Shown: in pieces, positions 59,301-64,000 of the stretch
Position numbering within the stretch: position 1 is the first letter of the stretch
Layout: each line of letters starts with the position of its first letter
DNA from: JBBSAT01 sp044223665
GTDB lineage: Bacteria > Myxococcota_A > Polyangia > Polyangiales > Sandaracinaceae
DNA: 64,000 nucleotides
Direction of reading: 5' to 3'
Assembly: GCA_044223665.1 (NCBI GenBank)
Contig: JBGALT010000010.1
Coordinates: forward strand, 1 to 64,000
The notes under the pieces: generated by a model
Database searches by the model: none
What the model saw: the letters and a program-made list of their open reading frames with translations, nothing else
What the model was told of the DNA's origin: nothing
Program-made: the position numbers and the translations under genes

Positions 59301-59653
59301 ACCCAGGCCGCATCGCGCCCTTGGAGCGACGTGAGGTAGCCCCCTCGTGAGCCACCGATGTTCCGGATGGTCACCGCGCGGCTCGCCAGCGCCTCGCCGC
59401 AGCGCCAGGTGCCGAAGTCGCCGTCGCCCGTGATCGTCAGCATCGCGGGAGACGCAGCGTCTGCGCCGGAGTCCCCGGGCTGGGCGTCGAGCGGCAGCGA
59501 AGCGTCGCCGCCGCCATCGGCGCTCGCCGCGTCGGAGCCGCCATCGGCCAGCGGCGCGGCGTCGTTGCCCGCATCGGCGGGCGCGGGCGTGGTGGGAGAC
59601 GAGCAACCGGCGAGCGCGACGGTGCAGCAGGCGAGCAAGATTGCGATACGCAT
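56336..59653 (-). CDS. Large choice-of-anchor-D (ASH/HYDIN-like) lipoprotein
   Basis: 1105 residues from the ATG at 59653. The lipoprotein signal ends in LAGC, then a D-A-G/D-G-G linker. The remainder is a chain of about eight to ten immunoglobulin-like beta-sandwich units of roughly 100 residues. Typical unit openings are DFGTWRCGEALASRAVTIRN, DFGDRALGSSTTATLRIIN, ELGEVGCNTLGPSGTLTVSN and TFDPTDCGSTPGSAAFLVHN. These match ASH/'choice-of-anchor D' domains. Most units have one conserved Cys after the DFG-like turn. Likely a long rigid surface protein. Monocistronic. Confidence 0.82.
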   Translation of the reverse strand: MRIAILLACCTVALAGCSSPTTPAPADAGNDAAPLADGGSDAASADGGGDASLPLDAQPGDSGADAASPAMLTITGDGDFGTWRCGEALASRAVTIRNIGGSRGGYLTSLQGRDAAWVRVAGRAAGVLDPGESTVLTLSIEQPPGAEWRFGGVTAEVDLLPTAPAVLEGSPRVVVSAGLGGTTARLTGTYGDFGDRALGSSTTATLRIINDGTTDVSFDVSSNVDPAFTFSLPGLSGGRVTVPFGTELSGTVTYAPTAAGEQRGQIVFRHTAPTCDAGPLVQNLVGHAVTGDLRVGPDVELGEVGCNTLGPSGTLTVSNAGAGPLSVTASLVLGPDSAFTLSPTSFSLSPGSSRDITVTPSRTASALPSVPVARGDTIIVTGGSVERHVEVRQQTGGAALRWQSDAPTTLTPVAPVAQYVLTNEGTQATDVSFAVDPAFTVSPTTVRMDPGSVQVVTVTTSSSTSAATLLVASADACSVPTSAPSIAYRPPAPGELLAPGRVDLPSVGCGVAFGTVAMPITNTSTSAREVVTVAEGGFSLTLDGAPLPSSFTMGPGETWFVDVGYEETNLGSLVAHEGMLTMASGEDVIRVELSARRSDALVLAYGENLHEVPVGVTVEHVLTLYNAGNAEGTVTYENGSTGLVGTVTVPPLTTVRVPMPRTVPVGLYMDAVSFVSDGCAPIHDVTLQGLGVADAWGLGVSEISFDPVPCHGAPPAPRSVYLYNAGPGAIPFDAAVAGAGFSVTPTTGTVASRSSVELTVYVRPVGDAIPGPIGATLVVDAGSSQETVALSSSVDGVYVVREADTVDFGAVLADGRSTLYGSLGYGAISADTSRIQFDLAGARMPGELWLVQESAPFAVAAYFHPLALGPRSFTITPRAVAGTPLCAPLPGPVTLTATGVGTAELVVAPSVVTFDPTDCGSTPGSAAFLVHNTGAGAAGFTVNLEPGSWLVATPASGTVPLGQTRQVTLTSRAIPRDAHPSAAEVRGGYHGEHRETVQITGPSEIYEIEVVVPSRGAAFAPIHFVTSAPFMGGISLSGFRAQVSEPGAFTFTPGAWNCLGPPSTTESSEDVSIVGVLCTAATTVSVSTTRTDACTPVGLLTAPIP

Positions 59654-59779
59654 GGCGCCGTTGGTCGCATCGCGCGCGTGCACGGGCCAGACGGACCGAT
59701 GATGGAACGATGATGGAGCGGCGCGCGGGTCGAGCTCGTGCCCGTGACGGAGCGCGATGCGGCCGGGTGCGATGCAGCG

Positions 59780-61792
59780 TCAGCGTCGCAGCGCCAGCCG
59801 GCGGACGAGCTCCACGAGGCCCGCCGTGAGATGGTCGCGGTAGGTCCGGAACGGCAGGCCGAGGTGCTCGGCCACGTCCTCTTGCGCGCGTCGAGGCAGC
59901 ACGAGGTAGGTCTCGACGATCGCCCGGCGCCACTTCTCGCCGCGCAGCGTGTGCGCCATCGCATCGAGCTCCGAGCGCACGATCGCCCGGAACCGCTCGG
60001 CGCGTTCGGTGGCCGGCTCGGCCGCGAGCACGGGCCAGCCGGCGAGCGCGGCGCTCGAGAATCCCGCCGGGTCGACGGCGAGCTCGAGCGCCTCGCGCAC
60101 CGCGCTCAGATCGAGCGGCCGCTCCTGCCGGCTCGCGACCGTCCCCGCTCCCGCGAACGCGGCGCGCACGTACGCCGCCGCGCGGTCCCCGCGCAGATCG
60201 AGCTGCCAGATCGCGCATGTGCGGCCGTCGAGGACGAAGCTCTCCTCGAGCCGCACGTAGCCCCGCCGCTCCCAGACCTTCGCCCAGCGGAGCTCCGCCG
60301 GCGCCACGATCCAACGCGCGGCGAGCCCGGGCGTGGTGAGGAGCACCCGCGCATCGTGGGCGACGCGCAGGTGGATCGTGGGCCCGAGCTCGCGCCCGAC
60401 CGACGCGTCGAGCTGCAGACGCTGGACCGACCCGCGCGCGAGCCCGCTCAGTCCGAGCCTCCGCGCAGCGAGCGAGACGATGCGAGTGGCCGGATCGATC
60501 GCAGAGAGCTCGTAGCCGTCGCCGACCACGAGCTCGAGCCACATGCCCGCTACCTTCCGCCGCGCATCGCGCGCCACCGTCGCGGCCGCCGGCTGCAGGG
60601 CGAGCGAGCTCTCCCAGACGCGCCGCGTCTCGGGGCCGTCGACGCTCTCCACGATCTGGGCGACGGCATCGAGGTCGGTGCGACGGAGCTCGTCGAGGTG
60701 CAGGTCCTCGGAGGCCGTCTGGAAGGTCCTTCGCACCTCCGGCAGCTGCGAGAAGAGCCAACCGAGCGCGCGGGCCCGCTCCCAGGGATCGCCACGCCCC
60801 TCTTCGAGCGATCGCGCGTAGAACTCCATCGCCGCCGCGCGACGCGCCTGCGCGCGATCGGGCTCGCGCCACGACTGATCCAGGACCAGCGCGTCGCGCA
60901 CCAGCTCGTGCAGCACGAGCCCGTCTCGGGTCGCCCGCACGTAAGGGCGCTGCCGCAGCCACGCGAAGGGCTCGCTCGCCGGCGCGCCGAGCAGGTGGCT
61001 CAAGAGAGCCTCGTTCAGCGCGGGCACGATGGCGATGCACTCGAGCGCCTCTCGCTCGGCGGCGCTGATCGTGCGATCGACGAGCCCATCGAGCAGCCGT
61101 CGAACCAGCTCCGGCTGCGGGGCCTCGGGATCGAGCATCGGTCGGTCGGGGCTCTCGGCCGCGAGCGCGAGCGCGAGCGGATGCCCGCGCGTGTAGGCGG
61201 CGAGCTCGTCGCGCCGCGCGACACGCACTCGGCGAAACGCGAGGTAGCGGTGGCTCTCGGCGCGGTCGAAGTTGCCGACCGAGACGACGTGCACGCGCGC
61301 CGACAGCGAGGGGTCGAGCCAGTCTCGACCGGGCGCGCCTCTCGAGGCCACGATCAAGAGCCCCGCCGCGGGCGGCACGCGCGCCAGCTCGTCCGCGATC
61401 CAGCCCTCGAGGGTCGGCACGCGCTCGAGCTCGTCGATGACGAGCACCACGCCCTGCGCCAGGAGGTCTCCGAGCCGCTGCACACGAGGCAGCCCGAGCT
61501 CCTCCACCGCGCTCGCCACGATCGCCGAAGGACGCGCCGGCGCTCGATCGACCCAGACGTGCGCGTGCCCCGCCGCGAGACGGCGGGTGAACTCCCGCAG
61601 CAGCGCGGTCTTTCCGACGCCACCCGGGCCGACGATCCACGCCACCCGGCCCCCGTCGCGCGCGAGCGTCGCGAGCGTCTCGAGCTCGCGCTCGCGCCCG
61701 ATGAAGCCTCGCGCGGCGCGCGGCGCCGTCGTCTCGGCTACGCGCCCCACCGCGTCCAGCCCTCGAGGAACATTCCGCGGATGCTCACCCAC
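59780..61792 (-). CDS. STAND/AAA-type ATPase with C-terminal HTH-like region
   Basis: About 670 residues from a GTG at 61792; GTGs at 61933 (overlapping the previous gene) and 61750 are also possible. The ATPase domain begins FIGRERELETLATLA, with Walker A GPGGVGKT and Walker B VVLVIDEL. A winged-helix and helical region follow, with a long middle part of unknown fold. The C-terminus (RRAIVETYLVLPRRAQEDVAEHLGLPFRTYRDHLTAGL) resembles a sigma-70 region-4 or LuxR-like helix-turn-helix. The architecture is that of regulatory STAND ATPases such as AfsR/MalT relatives. The gene lies next to a Cys-rich lipoprotein; target unknown. Confidence 0.78.
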   Translation of the reverse strand: MGEHPRNVPRGLDAVGRVAETTAPRAARGFIGRERELETLATLARDGGRVAWIVGPGGVGKTALLREFTRRLAAGHAHVWVDRAPARPSAIVASAVEELGLPRVQRLGDLLAQGVVLVIDELERVPTLEGWIADELARVPPAAGLLIVASRGAPGRDWLDPSLSARVHVVSVGNFDRAESHRYLAFRRVRVARRDELAAYTRGHPLALALAAESPDRPMLDPEAPQPELVRRLLDGLVDRTISAAEREALECIAIVPALNEALLSHLLGAPASEPFAWLRQRPYVRATRDGLVLHELVRDALVLDQSWREPDRAQARRAAAMEFYARSLEEGRGDPWERARALGWLFSQLPEVRRTFQTASEDLHLDELRRTDLDAVAQIVESVDGPETRRVWESSLALQPAAATVARDARRKVAGMWLELVVGDGYELSAIDPATRIVSLAARRLGLSGLARGSVQRLQLDASVGRELGPTIHLRVAHDARVLLTTPGLAARWIVAPAELRWAKVWERRGYVRLEESFVLDGRTCAIWQLDLRGDRAAAYVRAAFAGAGTVASRQERPLDLSAVREALELAVDPAGFSSAALAGWPVLAAEPATERAERFRAIVRSELDAMAHTLRGEKWRRAIVETYLVLPRRAQEDVAEHLGLPFRTYRDHLTAGLVELVRRLALRR

Positions 61793-61920
61793 TCGGGGGT
61801 CCGGCGCAATGTGCCCCGCATCCGACCGCGCGGGCCCGCCGTCTCCTCGATCGGGCGATTTCGGCCCGCAGATCGCGCGGTTGCAGTCCCTCAGCGACTG
61901 GCCGTCGAGCCGCGGCGCCG

Positions 61921-63633
61921 CTACGGCATGCACGCGAACGTCTCGACGTCGATCACGAGCCCGCCCACCGGAAGGGAGTGCACGGCGGTCACCGAAGCGT
62001 CGCCCATCTCGATGAGCGTCATGTCCGTCGTCGTGCCGGCCACGACGTACTGGCTGTCGATGGAGGTCGCGAGCGAGAACGGAGCGCCGGGGAGCGCCGC
62101 GACGCTTCCGATCACGCCCGCGGGCGAGATCGGCGCCCAGGCCCCGTTGCCTCCCGCGATGCCGGCGACCACGAAGAACGAGCCGTCCGGCGGCATCGCC
62201 ATCTCCAGAAAGCCCCCGAGCCCGATGAGCGGGGTGTGGGCGATGGCCGGCGGGAGAGTCCCATCGGGCCGGCTCGCCACGATCGCGCCGCCGACCGTCC
62301 CGTCGGTCGTCCCGAGCACGGTCCGATCACCGACCGGGCCCGCCGCAGAGAACAGGAATCCCGAGGTCGGGGCCTGCGCTTCGACCTCCGTGTACGTGGT
62401 CGCTCCCGGCACGAGGCGCACGATGCGCGAGGCGCCCCCCGCGGGCCCCGTCGCGAACGTGCTCAGGGCCCACAGGCTCCCGTCGGCATGGGGGACGATC
62501 CGTGCGATGAAGGTGGTTCCGCTCAAGGGAGTCGCAACGAGGGTGGTCGGCGTCGCGATGGGCGTGCCGAGCGAGCCGTCGGCGCGGATCGGGAACGCGG
62601 CGTGAACGAAAGTCGACCCGAGCCCCGCGATGAGCGCGTGCAGGACCGGGGCGCCGGGGTGGCAAGCGATGGCGACCACACCCGAGAGCGGAGCGCCCGT
62701 GGGCGCGGAGAGCGTCCCGTTCGCGGCGATGCGAGCGTGCGCCATCGCGACGCTGCCGGGCAGGATGGCGTACGCCTCGAGCCCGCAGACCGCGAGCATC
62801 TGGAGCGACGTGAAGGAAGCCGGCGTGACGCCGAAGGACTGCGGAGCCCCGTTCGCGACCAGCCGCCTCGACGTCGCATCGATGCGCGCAGAAACGAGCG
62901 ACGCACCACCGCTCCCGCCGACGACGAGCCCCAGCGCGCACGACGGCTCGAAGACGCAGGCCGCACATCCATCGCCCGCGCGATCGTTGCCGTCGTCGCA
63001 CGCCTCGCTCGTGTCGACGACAGCATCGCCGCACGTCGGCAATTCACAGCTCGTGCGGCACGCGTTGGGCGCGCTGTCGCTGTTGGCCGCGCCCTCGTCG
63101 CAGCCCTCGGGCGGATCGACGACGCCGTCGCCACAAGCGGGGAGCACGCAGCTCGCGCGGCAGGCGCCGGGGTCGTTGCCGTTGGCCGCACCGTCGTCGC
63201 ACGCCTCGGCGCCATCGAGGACCCCGTCGCCACAGCGCGCGGGAACACAGCTCGTGCGGCACGCGTCGGCCGTGGTATCGCTGTTGCCGGCCCCGTCGTC
63301 GCAGCTCTCGCCGTCGTCGACGACCGAGTCGCCGCACGAGGGGTCGTGGCAGCTCGTCCGGCAGCGGTTCGCGATCACGTCCGAGTTGCCGGCCCCGAAG
63401 TCGCACTCTTCGCCGGCCTCCATGACGCCGTTGCCGCAGACCGCCCCGCCGCCGACGTCGCGCTGCGCGTCGGTTCCTGCCGCGTCGACGGGCCCAGCGT
63501 CACCGACGGCTCCGTCCCCGCGACCACCGTCGCCCGCGAGGCCGCCATCGGTCGGCGCCATCGTCTCGCCGCCACACCCCGCGACCACGCAGAAGACCGC
63601 GATCCCCGCGCACCACCCGGAGACCTTCTTCAA
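61921..63633 (-). CDS. DUF4215 Cys-rich lipoprotein with propeller-like C-terminus
   Basis: 570 residues. The TTG at 63633 is chosen because GGAGGG lies 6-7 bp upstream and the protein then begins with a compact lipoprotein signal (MKKVSGWCAGIAVFCVVAGC); a GTG at 63672 would add 13 residues. A D-G-G linker leads to five or six DUF4215/'Myxococcus cysteine-rich' units (CGNGVMEAGEECDFGAGNSD, CGDSVVDDGESCDDGAGNSD and so on). The last 330 residues have regular strands and resemble a beta-propeller (GTLSAPTGAPLSGVVAIAC, DGSLWALSTFATGP). No membrane or MYXO-CTERM tail, so lipid-anchored. Confidence 0.83.
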   Translation of the reverse strand: MKKVSGWCAGIAVFCVVAGCGGETMAPTDGGLAGDGGRGDGAVGDAGPVDAAGTDAQRDVGGGAVCGNGVMEAGEECDFGAGNSDVIANRCRTSCHDPSCGDSVVDDGESCDDGAGNSDTTADACRTSCVPARCGDGVLDGAEACDDGAANGNDPGACRASCVLPACGDGVVDPPEGCDEGAANSDSAPNACRTSCELPTCGDAVVDTSEACDDGNDRAGDGCAACVFEPSCALGLVVGGSGGASLVSARIDATSRRLVANGAPQSFGVTPASFTSLQMLAVCGLEAYAILPGSVAMAHARIAANGTLSAPTGAPLSGVVAIACHPGAPVLHALIAGLGSTFVHAAFPIRADGSLGTPIATPTTLVATPLSGTTFIARIVPHADGSLWALSTFATGPAGGASRIVRLVPGATTYTEVEAQAPTSGFLFSAAGPVGDRTVLGTTDGTVGGAIVASRPDGTLPPAIAHTPLIGLGGFLEMAMPPDGSFFVVAGIAGGNGAWAPISPAGVIGSVAALPGAPFSLATSIDSQYVVAGTTTDMTLIEMGDASVTAVHSLPVGGLVIDVETFACMP

Positions 63634-63687
63634 TCTCGCACCCTCCGCGACCAGACTGTCACGCGGCGACACGCGAGGTAAAGCGCC

Positions 63688-64000
63688 TCACGGTTCCGGA
63701 GCCGCCCGAAGCCCCCCGCGCATCCACGGCGTGGAGATCACGCCCACGTAGCCCAGCGAGAGCGCGACACCGAGCCCGAAGCCTCCGCGCACGCCCAGCG
63801 CCTGCGCGATCGCGCCGGAAGCGAGCGAGAGCGGCGCCTTGCCCATCACCTCGAGGGTCGCGAGCAGCGTGTAGTGCGTCGCGCCGATGCGGCGGTCGGT
63901 GTGCGACATCATCAGCGCGAACATGACCGTCGTGAGCACCCCGGAGAAGAAGTGCTCGGCCGACGTCGAGAGCGCGACGAGCGCGTGCGCCGGCGTGCTC
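63688..64000 (-). CDS. MFS transporter, 3' part (5' end outside window)
   Basis: The frame is open to the window edge; an internal GTG at 63939 is not the likely start. The visible 104 residues hold STSAEHFFSGVLTTVMFALMM, HTDRRIGATHYTLLATLEVMGKAP and ALGVRGGFGLGVALSLGYVGV. These are the last helices of a 12-TM major facilitator of the AmpG/PAT or FptX/RhtX type ('FFSGVLTTVMFALMMSHTD', 'HYTLLA'). It could carry muropeptides or a siderophore. Upstream neighbour not visible. Confidence 0.75.
   Translation of the reverse strand, partial: STPAHALVALSTSAEHFFSGVLTTVMFALMMSHTDRRIGATHYTLLATLEVMGKAPLSLASGAIAQALGVRGGFGLGVALSLGYVGVISTPWMRGGLRAAPEP

Overview
The window is very GC-rich DNA from a delta-proteobacterial lineage. 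The best fit is a myxobacterium of the Polyangiales/Sandaracinus type. I infer this from many cysteine-rich lipoproteins with Asp-Ala-Gly or Asp-Thr-Gly linkers after the lipobox, MopE-type metal-binding motifs, DUF4215 'Myxococcus cysteine-rich' repeats, Stig1 repeats, MYXO-CTERM tails and a eukaryote-like Ser/Thr kinase. No rRNA, tRNA, CRISPR array or transposase was seen.

Layout. 1-2.9 kb: secreted Cys-rich lipoproteins. 3.1-5.5 kb: a Crp/Fnr regulator, a polytopic protein carrying presenilin/signal-peptide-peptidase signatures, and an esterase. 5.5-7.9 kb: a sulfur module (rhodanese lipoprotein, YeeE/YedE permease, DUF6132 protein). 7.9-22.5 kb: an LpoA-like lipoprotein, a 911-residue MopE-repeat lipoprotein, an acyltransferase, a PI-PLC-like lipoprotein, a zinc-ribbon/proline-rich protein, an SDR, more Cys-rich lipoproteins, and an operon of a MYXO-CTERM protein (frameshifted at a (GC)8 tract), an ATP-grasp enzyme and an M23 peptidase. 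22.6-30.2 kb: Ser/Thr kinase, esterase lipoprotein, a large Cys-rich lipoprotein and the MlaF/MlaE ABC pair. 30.4-38.4 kb: a giant lipoprotein of about 41 Stig1 repeats, an OmpA-family protein and another Cys-rich lipoprotein. 38.4-43.9 kb: GT-C-like membrane protein, alanine racemase, VOC protein, a lipoprotein and a decayed DUF4215/MYXO-CTERM gene.

44.2-56.3 kb is a complete nitrous-oxide-respiration island on the minus strand. In transcription order it holds ric (Fe-S repair), a Crp/Fnr regulator, a frameshifted outer-membrane-type protein, a periplasmic lipoprotein, nosZ, nosR, nosD, nosF, nosY, nosL and a lipoprotein cytochrome c. Four near-identical FNR/DNR-type boxes (TGAY-CTGG-ATCA) lie just upstream of ric, the OMP gene, nosZ and nosF. 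This makes a self-contained N2O/nitrosative-stress regulon, probably controlled by the regulator encoded within it.

An apparently undescribed repeat of about 160 bp with three conserved hairpins occurs three times, only inside this island. Two copies sit directly next to the nosF and nosZ boxes. One copy opens nosD into nosF as a single reading frame, and another supplies the C-terminus of the lipoprotein gene.

56.3-64 kb: a large choice-of-anchor-D type lipoprotein, a STAND-type ATPase, a DUF4215 lipoprotein with a TTG start, and the end of an MFS transporter.
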